Counted from the first letter of the stretch, positions 53,947 through 63,471 are shown. The stretch: DNA of 64,000 nt from Desulfobacteraceae bacterium (GCA_020633955.1 JACKCP010000002.1:248001-312000), one strand, 5' to 3'. Program-made: numbers and translations. Notes: generated by a model from the letters alone, not told the origin.

Positions 53947-56595
53947 TTGAACTCAAAACAAGAAATAACACTAATAACAACCCATATTAACGCCGACTTA
54001 GACGGTCTTGCTTCAATGCTTGCAGCCCAAAAGCTCTACCCGGATTCAAAAGTAATTTTTCATCACGAGGGCGAAGGAATCCTCAGGCGTTTTTTTATCC
54101 AGTCACTCAGCTATCTTTTCAATATGGTTTCACTAAAGGAGCTTGATGAATATGAAATAAAAAAACTTGTTATTGTTGATACAAGACAAAAGTCAAGACT
54201 GGGAGAAATCGGCAATATAACAGATAAAAAAGGCATTGAAATTGATATTTATGACCACCATGAACGTACAGATTCAGATATAAAGGCAGATTTTGAACTG
54301 TATGAAAAAACAGGGGCAACAGCAACAATTCTAACAGAAATACTCATAGAAAAAAGTATTGATATCACACCTGAAGAAGCAACAATTTTAAGTCTTGGAA
54401 TTTACGAGGATACAAATTCATTCAGTTTCAATTCAACTACTGGAAAAGATTTAAGAATAGCGGGATATTTAAGAGACAAGGGTGCTGATATAGAAGTGAT
54501 TTCAAATATTCTTTCCAGGGAAATTTCTCCTGATCAGCTTTCTCTGCTGAATGATATGGTAGAAAGTTCAATTTCCTACAGGGTGAATAATTTAAACATT
54601 GTAATTTCTACTGTATCAAGGGACAAATACATTCCTGACCTTGGTTTTCTTACCCATAAGCTCAATAAAATGGAATCAAAAGATGCTGTTTTTGTAGCAG
54701 CCAGAATGGAGAGTAAAATATTTGTAATCGGAAGAAGCAGTTCACCGGAAATAAATATTGGCAAAATTTTACAGGCATTTAAGGGCGGCGGCCACCCCTT
54801 TGCAGGCTCTGCATCAATTGGAGAAAAAACATTAACCCAGACAAGAGATATGCTTCTTAAAGAAATAAGAAAATATCTGAAATCCAATTTTAAAGCAAAA
54901 AATTTAATGTCATCACCTCCCCTGAAAATTTTAACTGAAGATTCAATAGACAAGGCCTCAAAAATTCTCACAAAATACAATATCAATGCACTCCTTGCAG
55001 TTGATGAAAAAGACAATCTTAAGGGAATCATTTCACGTCAGGTAGTTGAAAAGGCAAAATATCATAATATTGTAGATATCCCTGTAAAAGAATTTATGAG
55101 TACAGACTTTATGGAGGTTACTGAAGATGCCCCTGTTTCTGAAATAGAAGAAAAGATTATTGGCAACAGGCAAAGAGTCCTTCCTGTAAGAAATTCAACT
55201 GGAAATCTTACCGGAGTTCTTACCAGAACAGACCTTTTACATCATATTGTAAGCAATTTCAGAGAAGGCCCCTTTATTTCTGATTCCAAACTCCACTCTC
55301 TTTCTCCTGGAACACGAAATATTTCAAACATTTTAAGAGAAAGACTGCCAAATAAGATTGTTACCCTTTTAAGACACATTGGGAGAACAGCTGATCAGTC
55401 AAACATAAATGCCTATGTTGTCGGAGGTTTTGTAAGAGATGTTCTCCTTTACATAAAAAAAAATGAATTTGATATAGACATTGTTGTTGAAGGCAACGGA
55501 ATTGATTTTGCAAAAAACCTTGCATCCTCATTAAATGCAAGAATCAGCCCCCATGAAAAATTCAAGACAGCTGTGGTATCTCTTGAAGACGGTCTTAAAA
55601 TTGATGTTGCAACTGCAAGAACAGAATTCTACTCATCTCCTGGCGCTCTTCCTGAAATTGAAATGAGTTCTCTCAAGCTTGACCTTTACAGAAGGGATTT
55701 TACAATAAACACACTGGCTGTTCAGCTCAATCATCAAAAATACGGCACCCTGATCGACTATTTTTTCGGGCAAAAGGATTTAAAAGATAAGGTTATCAGG
55801 ATAATCCACAACCTTTCTTTTGTTGAAGATCCAACAAGAATATTCAGAGCAGTAAGATTTGAGCAGAGATTCAATTTTAAAATTGGAAAATTCACTGAAA
55901 AATTAATCAAGAATGCCATTGATATGGAATTTTTCAAGAGACTCAGCGGACCAAGGGTTTTTACTGAACTCAAATATATACTAATGGAGGAAAATCCAGT
56001 TCCGGCAATTGAGAGAATTGCAAACTTCAGGCTTTTCCCGGCAATTCACAATGAGCTTGAGCTTTTAGACAGAAACAGGGAAATAATCGAATCCTCAAAA
56101 AAAGTCATAAACTGGTTTTCACTTAATGAACCAGGAATTAAAATTGAAAGGTGGATGGTATATTTTTCAGGTCTTATCCACAACCTTAGCCCAGAAGCAA
56201 AAAAAACAATATGTATGAATTTCAGACTTCCGCCAAAAGATCTTGAAATTTTCACCAAAGAAACCCTTCGCGCAGAGCAGACAATAAAGTGGATGAAAAA
56301 ACACAAATCCATAAAAAAAAGCGAAATTTACTTAAAACTATGTCATTTTAAAACTGAAACCCTGCTCTATCTTCTTTCAATAACAAACGATGAAAAGATA
56401 AAGCATAATGTGGTGTTATTTTTTACTGAATTCAAAAAAACAACGATTAACATCAAAGGAAAAGATCTCAAATCCATGGGATTCAAACCAGGTCCCCTGT
56501 TTGGAGAGATCCTTGAAAAAATTTTTCTTGAAAAGCTTGATGGAAATATAAAAACTTATAACGACGAGTTTGACTTTGCAAAAAGATATCTGTAA
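53947..56595 (+). CDS. DHH phosphoesterase - CBS - tRNA nucleotidyltransferase (CCA-adding type) fusion
   Basis: About 882 residues from the TTG at 53947, which has AGACAGG eight bases upstream; the frame extends 12 codons further to another TTG. An N-terminal DHH/DHHA1 domain has DLDGLASMLAA near 17, YDHHERT near 102, EDTNSFSF near 155 and GGGHPFAGSAS near 290. Two CBS motifs follow (about 325-445). The poly(A) polymerase/CCA-adding head has VVGGFVRDVLL near 490 with DIDIVV, and RRDFTINTLA near 580. It would add or repair the tRNA 3' end; the DHH domain suggests a phosphodiesterase on RNA or a nucleotide. This fusion is known in deltaproteobacteria. Confidence 0.88.
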   Translation: MNSKQEITLITTHINADLDGLASMLAAQKLYPDSKVIFHHEGEGILRRFFIQSLSYLFNMVSLKELDEYEIKKLVIVDTRQKSRLGEIGNITDKKGIEIDIYDHHERTDSDIKADFELYEKTGATATILTEILIEKSIDITPEEATILSLGIYEDTNSFSFNSTTGKDLRIAGYLRDKGADIEVISNILSREISPDQLSLLNDMVESSISYRVNNLNIVISTVSRDKYIPDLGFLTHKLNKMESKDAVFVAARMESKIFVIGRSSSPEINIGKILQAFKGGGHPFAGSASIGEKTLTQTRDMLLKEIRKYLKSNFKAKNLMSSPPLKILTEDSIDKASKILTKYNINALLAVDEKDNLKGIISRQVVEKAKYHNIVDIPVKEFMSTDFMEVTEDAPVSEIEEKIIGNRQRVLPVRNSTGNLTGVLTRTDLLHHIVSNFREGPFISDSKLHSLSPGTRNISNILRERLPNKIVTLLRHIGRTADQSNINAYVVGGFVRDVLLYIKKNEFDIDIVVEGNGIDFAKNLASSLNARISPHEKFKTAVVSLEDGLKIDVATARTEFYSSPGALPEIEMSSLKLDLYRRDFTINTLAVQLNHQKYGTLIDYFFGQKDLKDKVIRIIHNLSFVEDPTRIFRAVRFEQRFNFKIGKFTEKLIKNAIDMEFFKRLSGPRVFTELKYILMEENPVPAIERIANFRLFPAIHNELELLDRNREIIESSKKVINWFSLNEPGIKIERWMVYFSGLIHNLSPEAKKTICMNFRLPPKDLEIFTKETLRAEQTIKWMKKHKSIKKSEIYLKLCHFKTETLLYLLSITNDEKIKHNVVLFFTEFKKTTINIKGKDLKSMGFKPGPLFGEILEKIFLEKLDGNIKTYNDEFDFAKRYL

Positions 56596-56637
56596 ATCCA
56601 AAGTTAATTTTTTACAAACGATAACCAGGAATGAAAA

Positions 56638-57648
56638 ATGAAGGAAACAAGAGTTTTAACAGGAATTACAACAACAGGGACACCCCATTTAGGCAATTAT
56701 GCAGGGGCAATCAAACCCGCGATTGAAGCAAGCAGGGATTTAAACAATAAATCTTTTTACTTTCTTGCAGACCTCCATGCACTAATCAAAAACCAGAACC
56801 CAAGCGAAGTACACAGATCAAGCCTTGAGGTTGCAGCAACCTGGCTTGCACTTGGTCTTGATACTGACAACTCATATTTTTACAGACAATCCGACATACC
56901 TGAAATACCTGAATTGACCTGGATACTGAGCTGCCTTACAGCCAAAGGGCTTATGAACAGAGCCCATGCCTACAAAGCCGCTGTAGCCGAAAATATAGAC
57001 CAAAAGGCAAACGACCCTGATAAGGGGATAACAATGGGTCTTTTCAGTTACCCTGTTTTAATGGCTGCAGATATTCTAATGTTTAAAGCAGATATCGTAC
57101 CTGTTGGAAAAGATCAGATTCAGCATCTTGAAATGGCAAGGGATATTGCAATGAGATTCAACCATATTTACAGGGAAATATTCACTCTTCCACAGGCTCA
57201 GACTGACGAGAATGCTGCGGTTCTCAAAGGTCTTGACGGAAGAAAAATGAGCAAAAGCTACAACAATACAATTCCGCTTTTTGTACCTGAAAAAAAACTA
57301 AAAAAACTTATTAATAAAATCACAACAAATTCCCAGCCACCGGAAGAACCAAAGGAAACAAAAGACTGCACTCTTTTTGAAATATACTCAGCCTTTGCAG
57401 CAAAAGATCAAATAAAGGACATTGAGAAAAGATATTCCGAAGGTATTGGCTGGGGAGAAATGAAGTCAATTTTATTTGAACTTTTAAACGACCATCTAAA
57501 AGATGCAAGAAAAGACTACGAATATCTTATAGAAAACCCTTCAATAGTTGAAGAGACCCTTAAAAAGGGTGCTTTAAAAGCAAGAGAGGAAGCCGTACCT
57601 ATGCTTGAAAAAATCAAAGACGCTGTGGGATTAAAATCACTTGTCTAA
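56638..57648 (+). CDS. trpS: Tryptophanyl-tRNA synthetase
   Basis: 336 residues, class I. The HIGH-type motif is TGTPHLGNYAG near 13-23 and the KMSKS motif is exact (GRKMSKSYNN near 202). MAADILMFKADIVPVGKDQ near 142 is typical of TrpS. It charges tRNA-Trp and is likely co-transcribed with the upstream CCA-type fusion (42-bp gap). An intrinsic terminator follows. Confidence 0.95.
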   Translation: MKETRVLTGITTTGTPHLGNYAGAIKPAIEASRDLNNKSFYFLADLHALIKNQNPSEVHRSSLEVAATWLALGLDTDNSYFYRQSDIPEIPELTWILSCLTAKGLMNRAHAYKAAVAENIDQKANDPDKGITMGLFSYPVLMAADILMFKADIVPVGKDQIQHLEMARDIAMRFNHIYREIFTLPQAQTDENAAVLKGLDGRKMSKSYNNTIPLFVPEKKLKKLINKITTNSQPPEEPKETKDCTLFEIYSAFAAKDQIKDIEKRYSEGIGWGEMKSILFELLNDHLKDARKDYEYLIENPSIVEETLKKGALKAREEAVPMLEKIKDAVGLKSLV

Positions 57649-57682
57649 TTTTTTCATGCTAAAGAAAAAAAAACTGAAGCCG

Positions 57683-57710
57683 AAAAGCCCGTAAAAGGGC
57701 TTTTATTTTT
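57683..57710 (+). terminator. Intrinsic terminator of trpS
   Basis: AAAAGCCC (57683-57690) and GGGCTTTT (57697-57704) form the stem, followed by ATTTTTT. Confidence 0.85.
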
Positions 57711-57790
57711 TATCTTATTTACACTTTTAAAAGATTTTTTTAGAATGAAACAAATTTTATCTAAAACCAAACTTAACAAAAATTGATTAT

Positions 57791-58549
57791 ATGAATTATA
57801 AACCAGAAAATATTTTTTTGCCGGGGAAACCAGTTGAAATGGTTTTTAACATTGACTCTCTGTCTCCTGTATCCAGAAATTCAATTATTTTTGATTCAAA
57901 TTTTAAAAATAATGAACTGATAATTTCCCAGACTACCCCAAGAACATCAAAATCATATTCATTTGAAACACTCCATATAACAACACTTAAAACCAATGAT
58001 TCTGATAAAATAAGGCTTGGGATTAAATGCTCAATTTCAGATTTCATTGACAGTTACAGACTTAATAAAGAAATAACTGAACAGGCCATAAAAATATCAT
58101 ATTCAGGCAGAATTTCAGAAGTTAACATAAGATCCGCATTTCGAATAAAGCCAAACAATGTTTACTCGATCATGGCAAAGCTGATTTTTAAAAATAAAGA
58201 ATTTCTTTCTGCAAAGCATTTTAAAATTTTTGATATTTCCCTTACGGGAATAGGAATTCTTATTCCCAATACATCGGATAGACGTGAAAACCCAATGATA
58301 GAGCTTGAAGCAGGAGATATTGGCAAAATTGGAATAGTAATGAAAGAACCTGGAGCTGATAAAGATGTCCCAAGCATAAAAAAACTTCTGAACAAAATTA
58401 AGATTGTACGGATAAACAAGGCTTTCAACCAAAGATACACTCTCATTGGATGCCAGTTTGGACCATGGGAAAGAAACCAGGAAGAAGAGCTTGGCAAATT
58501 CATACATCAGCTTCAGCTTTTTGAAATACGTCATCTTCAAAAATACTAA
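57791..58549 (+). CDS. PilZ-domain protein, YcgR-like layout
   Basis: 252 residues. An N-terminal beta-rich domain (1-105) precedes a PilZ domain with RSAFRI near 117 (only two of the usual arginines, spaced as RxxxR) and FDISLTGIGILIPN near 150. The barrel ends near GCQFGPWERNQEEE at 225, and an amphipathic helix closes the protein. Such proteins sense c-di-GMP to act on flagella or pili. It is convergent with the phosphoesterase gene, 3 bp apart. Confidence 0.78.
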   Translation: MNYKPENIFLPGKPVEMVFNIDSLSPVSRNSIIFDSNFKNNELIISQTTPRTSKSYSFETLHITTLKTNDSDKIRLGIKCSISDFIDSYRLNKEITEQAIKISYSGRISEVNIRSAFRIKPNNVYSIMAKLIFKNKEFLSAKHFKIFDISLTGIGILIPNTSDRRENPMIELEAGDIGKIGIVMKEPGADKDVPSIKKLLNKIKIVRINKAFNQRYTLIGCQFGPWERNQEEELGKFIHQLQLFEIRHLQKY

Positions 58550-58552
58550 AAA

Positions 58553-59212
58553 TCAGAATGTTTTTACATATATTTCACAGCTGCCGTTATTATAATCCAT
58601 AATTGCAGCACGGCCCTTTTCAGCCTGCCCCGGATTTACAATAATAGTGTTCCCAATTTTTCCTGTCCCATAAGCTTCATGTATATGACCTGTAAAACAG
58701 ACTACAGGAGAATAGTTCTCAATAAATCTTCTTATGGCTATGCTTCCGGTTTTAATTCCGGAATCTATTACATCGCATTTGCAGTCAAAAGGCGGCTGGT
58801 GAGAGACTAAAACAAGGGGAACCTCTTTTTTAAGTTGTTTCTCAATCCCTGACAGCATTTTTTCATAATCTGATTCCAAAAATTCATTAGGAGTGGAAAA
58901 AGGAGTGACAAGAGATCCTTTCAGTCCAGTAAACAAAAACCCTTTTTTCTCAATTACCTTTTCTGAAAGATTAATATTAAAATCATTTAATGTCTTTTCA
59001 GCTGATTTTAAATCACAATTTCCTGTGACTGCAAAAATGTCCTTATCAAAATATTTTTTAAGTTCCTTTATTCCTCTCAAACTCTCCCTATCCCCTCCAA
59101 AATGGGTTATGTCCCCTGAAAGAATTACAATATCTGCGCCCAAAAGAATATTTTTGCTTTTTTCAAAAATTTTAAAATTCCCATGAATATCGCTAAAAGA
59201 CACTATTCTCAT
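58553..59212 (-). CDS. Calcineurin-like metallophosphoesterase (YfcE/MJ0936-like)
   Basis: 219 residues with all five metal-binding motifs: FSDIHGN at 5-11, SGDITHFGGD near 32, TGNCD near 60, SHQPP near 136 and GHIHEAYG near 175. It is a dinuclear-metal phosphodiesterase of the YfcE group; the natural substrate is unknown. AGGAAATAA precedes the ATG. Confidence 0.9.
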   Translation of the reverse strand: MRIVSFSDIHGNFKIFEKSKNILLGADIVILSGDITHFGGDRESLRGIKELKKYFDKDIFAVTGNCDLKSAEKTLNDFNINLSEKVIEKKGFLFTGLKGSLVTPFSTPNEFLESDYEKMLSGIEKQLKKEVPLVLVSHQPPFDCKCDVIDSGIKTGSIAIRRFIENYSPVVCFTGHIHEAYGTGKIGNTIIVNPGQAEKGRAAIMDYNNGSCEIYVKTF

Positions 59213-59539
59213 TATTTCCTCCGTAAAAATCTAAAAAATTATTTAAACCCAAATTATACAACTCATAAGGCAGCATGGCTTCGCGTTTCATATTTTTAAA
59301 TAAGTGATTGGCCGAAAACGAGAATTTTTTGTTCAGTTACGGAAGATGAAAAATTTAACCTCCAGGATACATTGAGTATTTTGAGGATTAAATTTTGAAT
59401 CTGACTTTAGAATGGACAAAAAAGACCGTTTTCGTTCAGCAGCTAAATTAACGAATTCTCTATGAATCAAGCTTATTATATTTAAAAACATGAAACCCTC
59501 AATTCAGGTTCATATCATAAACATTAAACAGGATTTAGG
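59213..59539. other. Spacer dominated by interspersed repeat R1
   Basis: This 327-bp gap between two minus-strand genes holds the R1 repeat and the 20-bp match at 59469-59488. I see no other gene or clear terminator. Confidence 0.5.
59301..59450 (+). repeat. Interspersed repeat, copy R1 (reference copy)
   Basis: It runs from TAAGTGATTGGCCGAAAACG through TTTTTTGTTCAGTTACGGAA, GAGTATTTTGAGGATTAAAT and CCGTTTTCGTTCAGCAGC. Related sequences are at 39761-39903 and 44711-44835 (clear) and 14995-15144 (weaker), all on the minus strand and all in gene spacers. Confidence 0.75.
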
Positions 59540-60193
59540 TTAAACTATTTTTCCATTTCTTGAGACTGTAATTGTATTAAAAATAATTTTTTTACCAGAC
59601 AATTTTATACTCTCTTTTAGAACAGATTCCATCTTAGAACAGCATGGAACATCCATTCGTGCCAGAGTTAGTGACTTTAATTTATTGTTTGCAAAAACAA
59701 CCTTTAACCTGGCTATATATTCTTCTATATTGTCAAGCTTTGGACAGCCGATCATTAGTTTTCTTCCGCCAACAATTATTCTATGAAAATCAGGACAGGA
59801 CGCAGAAACGCAATCAGCTGCTACAACAAGATCTGAATTATCAAAAACATTTGAATCACAGGAAATCAGGGAAATCTGAACAGGCCAGTTTGAAAGCGGC
59901 CCTTTTGATTCAAAAACATCCATCTTAAGCGACTGGCAGGAAAGATTTTTATTTTTTAGACGATCTTTTACAGCCTTTTCGTCAAATTCAGAGGCGTCTC
60001 TTTCAATAATTTCAAGAGCATTCTTGGGACAGGTACCCATACACGCTCCAAGCCCGTCACATAAATTATCAGAAACAAGCCTTGCCCTGCCGTCTACGAT
60101 CTCTATTGCTCCTTCGGCACAATCCATAACACAAATCCCGCATCCATCACATAATTCTTCATTAATTTTTATAATTTTTCTTTTTACAACCAT
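59540..60193 (-). CDS. Ferredoxin-type protein with extra cysteine-rich domain
   Basis: 217 residues. Motif 1 (CDGCGICVMDCAEGA near 15) has four cluster cysteines. Motif 2 (CDGLGACMGTCPKNA near 45) has Leu in place of the second Cys. The rest (100-217) is soluble and has further cysteines, including ADCVSASCPDF near 126, IGCPKLDN near 149 and DVPCCSKME near 182. In anaerobes this type is often near hcp and an HcpR regulator and may act in nitrosative or redox stress. It is divergent from a Crp/Fnr gene with an FNR-type palindrome between. No hcp is present in the window. Confidence 0.75.
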   Translation of the reverse strand: MVVKRKIIKINEELCDGCGICVMDCAEGAIEIVDGRARLVSDNLCDGLGACMGTCPKNALEIIERDASEFDEKAVKDRLKNKNLSCQSLKMDVFESKGPLSNWPVQISLISCDSNVFDNSDLVVAADCVSASCPDFHRIIVGGRKLMIGCPKLDNIEEYIARLKVVFANNKLKSLTLARMDVPCCSKMESVLKESIKLSGKKIIFNTITVSRNGKIV

Positions 60194-60251
60194 CGTTTTC
60201 TCCAGTATTAATTTTTTTACTTATAATCATCAATAAACAATTATTTATCTT

Positions 60252-60265
60252 TGATCTGGATCAAA
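60252..60265. promoter_or_regulatory. FNR/HcpR-type operator palindrome
   Basis: TTGATCTGGATCAA is a perfect match to TTGATnnnnATCAA. It lies 22 bp before the Crp/Fnr start codon and 59 bp before the start codon of the divergent ferredoxin gene. The adjacent regulator has the matching ETLSR recognition-helix residues. Confidence 0.75.
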
Positions 60266-60286
60266 TTTTAATAGAAATTATTATTT

Positions 60287-60979
60287 ATGGAAAAAACATT
60301 TAAAAACACATTAATGTTCAAATCATTTACTGATGAACAGATAAAAGAACTAATAAAAATTTCTTCCATTAAAACATATGACAATAATCAGATGATCTTT
60401 TTTGAAAATGATCCTGCCTGCGGTTTTTTCCTCATTAAAAAAGGAAAAGTCAAAATTTTTAAAATGTCAGAAGATGGAAAAGAGCAGATTCTTCATATTT
60501 TTGGTAAAGGAGAGCCCTTTGGGGAAGCCGCTGTTTTTTCAAATACAGATTTCCCTGCAAATGCACAGGCTGTAGTAAAATCAGAAATAATCTATATTCC
60601 CAAAACAGACCTTCATGAAATATTTCGTAAAGATCCTTCAACAGTAATGAACATTCTTGCTGTTTTATCTTTGAGATTAAAGGAATTTACAAAACTGATA
60701 GAAAACCTTACTCTTAAGGAACTGCCTGAAAGACTGGCTTTGTATATTTTAAACCAGGAAAAGACCCAGGGTAAAAAGAACAGGATTGTGCTTGAATTTT
60801 CAAAAGGCCAGCTGGCGAAAATACTTGGAACCACCCAGGAAACCCTTTCAAGAACACTGGGTAGGCTTTCTAAGGCAGGTATTATACTTGTAGATAAAAG
60901 AGAAATAATAATTTTAAACAAAAATCTACTCCATAATATTTCCAGTGGAGTTGAAAATTTAAAAAACATTGATATATAG
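60287..60979 (+). CDS. Crp/Fnr-family transcription regulator (HcpR-like)
   Basis: 230 residues: an N-terminal cyclic-nucleotide-binding-fold sensor (about 10-125, GKGEPFGEAAVFSNTDFPANA near 82), the dimer helix (130-160) and a winged helix with LAKILGTTQETLSRTLGRLSKAGII near 183. The ETLSR residues equal the E-x-x-S-R set with which FNR reads TTGAT. There is only one cysteine, so it lacks an FNR-type iron-sulfur cluster and must sense another signal. HcpR regulators of sulfate reducers fit this pattern. The start has no clear ribosome-binding site. Confidence 0.85.
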   Translation: MEKTFKNTLMFKSFTDEQIKELIKISSIKTYDNNQMIFFENDPACGFFLIKKGKVKIFKMSEDGKEQILHIFGKGEPFGEAAVFSNTDFPANAQAVVKSEIIYIPKTDLHEIFRKDPSTVMNILAVLSLRLKEFTKLIENLTLKELPERLALYILNQEKTQGKKNRIVLEFSKGQLAKILGTTQETLSRTLGRLSKAGIILVDKREIIILNKNLLHNISSGVENLKNIDI

Positions 60980-61063
60980 TGATTGACCTTAACCCTTTTT
61001 TTTGATTAGTTTTATTTAATTTTCATCAAAAAAATATTTATTAAACAGCAAGCAGGTAAAAAC

Positions 61064-61465
61064 ATGGATAAAAATTATTTCTGGTTTAAAGTTCTTGTTC
61101 AGACCATTGCAATACTTGTAACAGCAGCTTTTTTTGACGGAATTATTGTGGAGAATGTAATATCAGCTTTTTTTGCTGCAATAATCCTTGGATTTTTAAA
61201 TGCTGTTTTAAGACCATTGCTTATTTTTTTAACTCTTCCTATAACCCTTTTTTCTCTTGGTTTTTTCATATTCATAATTAATGCCGTTATTCTTAAACTA
61301 ACTGCTTTTTTTATTCCCGGATTTATAGTCTCAGGTTTTTTCACATCAATTTTTGGTGCTTTATTTATAAGCATTGTTAGTTTTCTACTAAATATTCTTA
61401 CTTTTAAAGATAATTCAATTGAGGTAATTGACTTAAAAAAAAGAAACGGCAATTTCTGGGAATAA
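61064..61465 (+). CDS. Phage-holin-4-type small membrane protein
   Basis: 133 residues with four hydrophobic helices (about 8-28, 33-55, 60-83, 95-115) and the family-typical GFLNAVLRPLLIFLTLPIT near 45-63. The family (superfamily IV holin-like, COG1950) is widespread in bacterial chromosomes and its role is unknown; no phage genes are nearby. The GGDEF gene starts 8 bp after its stop. Confidence 0.85.
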   Translation: MDKNYFWFKVLVQTIAILVTAAFFDGIIVENVISAFFAAIILGFLNAVLRPLLIFLTLPITLFSLGFFIFIINAVILKLTAFFIPGFIVSGFFTSIFGALFISIVSFLLNILTFKDNSIEVIDLKKRNGNFWE

Positions 61466-61473
61466 AAAAATAC

Positions 61474-62460
61474 ATGGATGAAATTTTTAATATAAATCTT
61501 ATTACAGAACCAGACTTTCAAAGACTCAATAATTTCCTGATGAAAGGTGTTGAGGCTTTATCTGAAAAAAACTATAAATCAGCTAAAACAATTCCCGAAT
61601 TAACAAAAGAAATCAGATTTGATTTTAATATCAACAAAACTCCGTTAAAGGCATGTTTAGTTCTTGACAAAAACATTCTGTCTCTCAAATGGAAAGATAA
61701 AACAAAACCTCTTGCTTTAATTTCATCTTCACCGTCAAAAGAAAAAATTAAATATATAAGAGACTGCTTTAAAGATGAACTTTCAAATGCTTCACCAGAG
61801 CTTTTAAGACTGCAGAACCTTGAAATAAAAAAAAGCCTTGAAAAGGCAAAAATGGAAGCAAAGGCAGAAATTGAACAAATTGAAAAGCAGCTTGACCTCA
61901 GGAAAAGAGAGTTACAGGAATATATTATAAAAGCTGAAACAGATTCCCTTACAGGACTTCTTAACAGACGAGCATATACAAGGCACATCAACTCAGCCTT
62001 AAGAAATTTAAGAAAACGAAACCAAATTTTCTGCCTTCTGTATCTGGATCTTGATCATTTTAAAACAATAAATGACACATACGGTCACAGCTTTGGAGAT
62101 AAAGTCCTGAAGGCAATGGCAATGAATATGAATAACTGCATAAGAGAAAAAACAGATCTTGCATTCAGAATTGGAGGGGACGAGTTTGCCATTATAATTT
62201 TCTCCGATGAAACTGCAGCGCTAAGGGCAGCAAGAAAAATTATTAACGGAATCCAGCAGGGAACTAGTATTGGTTATACAAAAGCCGAAAAAAACGACAC
62301 CCCTGAAGTATTAATCAAAAGAGCTGACATGGCATTGTATTTTTCCAAAGATCAGGGAAGAGCATCCATAGCATCTGCCGTTAAATCACCTAAAACTGAA
62401 GATCCATCTGCATCATCACTGGAAATAGTATACAATGGAAAAAGTCAAACTTCTGCTTAA
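61474..62460 (+). CDS. GGDEF diguanylate cyclase with coiled coil
   Basis: 328 residues. Residues 1-110 are unrecognised, then a charged coiled coil (115-160), then a full GGDEF domain (TDSLTGLLNRRAY near 165, IGGDEFAIIIF near 229). The inhibitory site upstream of GGDEF reads EKTD rather than RxxD, so product inhibition is unlikely. It should make c-di-GMP. The next gene starts 26 bp inside its end; stressosome loci often carry such an output gene. Confidence 0.85.
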   Translation: MDEIFNINLITEPDFQRLNNFLMKGVEALSEKNYKSAKTIPELTKEIRFDFNINKTPLKACLVLDKNILSLKWKDKTKPLALISSSPSKEKIKYIRDCFKDELSNASPELLRLQNLEIKKSLEKAKMEAKAEIEQIEKQLDLRKRELQEYIIKAETDSLTGLLNRRAYTRHINSALRNLRKRNQIFCLLYLDLDHFKTINDTYGHSFGDKVLKAMAMNMNNCIREKTDLAFRIGGDEFAIIIFSDETAALRAARKIINGIQQGTSIGYTKAEKNDTPEVLIKRADMALYFSKDQGRASIASAVKSPKTEDPSASSLEIVYNGKSQTSA

Positions 62461-63469
62461 TGGTCTTGTAAGAGATCAGAGCACAGAGATCCTCACAAAA
62501 AGTAAAATCAGGGCTGTTGCCTCAAGGCTTAATTTTTCCGAATCAAAATCAAATATGATTTTACTTGCTGTCAGTGAAATAATAACCAATCAGCTTAAAT
62601 TTTCCATAGGGGCTGGAATCATTCAGATATGGGAACACAAAAAACCAAATCATTGCCTGGACATATTTGGATATGACATGGGACCTGGAATAAAAAATCT
62701 TTCCAAAGCAATGACTGACGGTTACTCAACCTCAAACACCCTTGGCCACGGACTTGGGACCATTATGAGATCTTCTGATCTATTTGAAATATACACAAAG
62801 CCAGAAAAAAAAGATAAAAAAGACATCTGGAACGGAACAGCTGTATGGTGCAGATTTTATCCAGACAAAAAACCTGGTAAATTTTCAAATATCAATGCAG
62901 GAATTTATATCAGAGCCCTTAACGATGATATTTATAACGGCGATTTTATTACTTTTGAGCTTATTCATAAAAACCTTACCTGGCTCCATATAGACGGAGT
63001 CGGACACGGTAAAAATGCCCATGCAAGCGGAGAAATTGCTGATAAAATTGCAATTTCCAAACTAAGCCCTGAAGATATAATTAACACTCTTAATAAAAAC
63101 CTCTACGGAAAAAGAATGGCAAACGGTGTTTCAATTTCACTTGATAACTCAGGAAATTTCTTATATTCAGGTTATGGCAATGTCTTGATAAAAATATTAA
63201 CTCCCAGCAGTGGAACTCAAAAATCCGTTCACCTCCAGAACCGTACAATAGGTGAAAATTATATGGAAATAAAAAGCTACAAAGAAACACTTGATCAGGG
63301 AGATCTTCTTATGACGCTCTCTGATGGTATATCGGAAAGTTTTAATCTTTCTCATTACCCGGGGCTTTTATCAAGGCATCCGCAAATGATTGCATACCTG
63401 CTTGGTAATCTCTTCTCAAGAAGAAATGATGATAAAAGTCTATTTATAGCCAAATATGACAAGGAGTAA
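62435..63469 (+). CDS. RsbT-like kinase fused to RsbX/SpoIIE-type phosphatase
   Basis: 344 residues. The N-terminal 140 residues are a GHKL ATPase of the RsbT/RsbW kind: SEIITNQLKF near 46 (N-box), GYDMGPGIKNL near 79 and GHGLGTIMRSS near 105. Residues about 155-344 resemble PP2C-like RsbX: HIDGVGHGKNAHAS near 186 and LSDGISESFNLS near 293, both with metal-binding Asp. RsbT phosphorylates RsbR/RsbS and RsbX reverses this, so one protein may hold both opposing activities. It overlaps the GGDEF gene and rsbR-like follows 2 bp later. Confidence 0.8.
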   Translation: MEKVKLLLNGLVRDQSTEILTKSKIRAVASRLNFSESKSNMILLAVSEIITNQLKFSIGAGIIQIWEHKKPNHCLDIFGYDMGPGIKNLSKAMTDGYSTSNTLGHGLGTIMRSSDLFEIYTKPEKKDKKDIWNGTAVWCRFYPDKKPGKFSNINAGIYIRALNDDIYNGDFITFELIHKNLTWLHIDGVGHGKNAHASGEIADKIAISKLSPEDIINTLNKNLYGKRMANGVSISLDNSGNFLYSGYGNVLIKILTPSSGTQKSVHLQNRTIGENYMEIKSYKETLDQGDLLMTLSDGISESFNLSHYPGLLSRHPQMIAYLLGNLFSRRNDDKSLFIAKYDKE

Positions 63470-63471
63470 AA

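Noticed and set aside
61064..61465. Holin-like gene as evidence for a prophage
   Set aside because: The family is common on bacterial chromosomes, and no endolysin, integrase or structural phage genes are adjacent.
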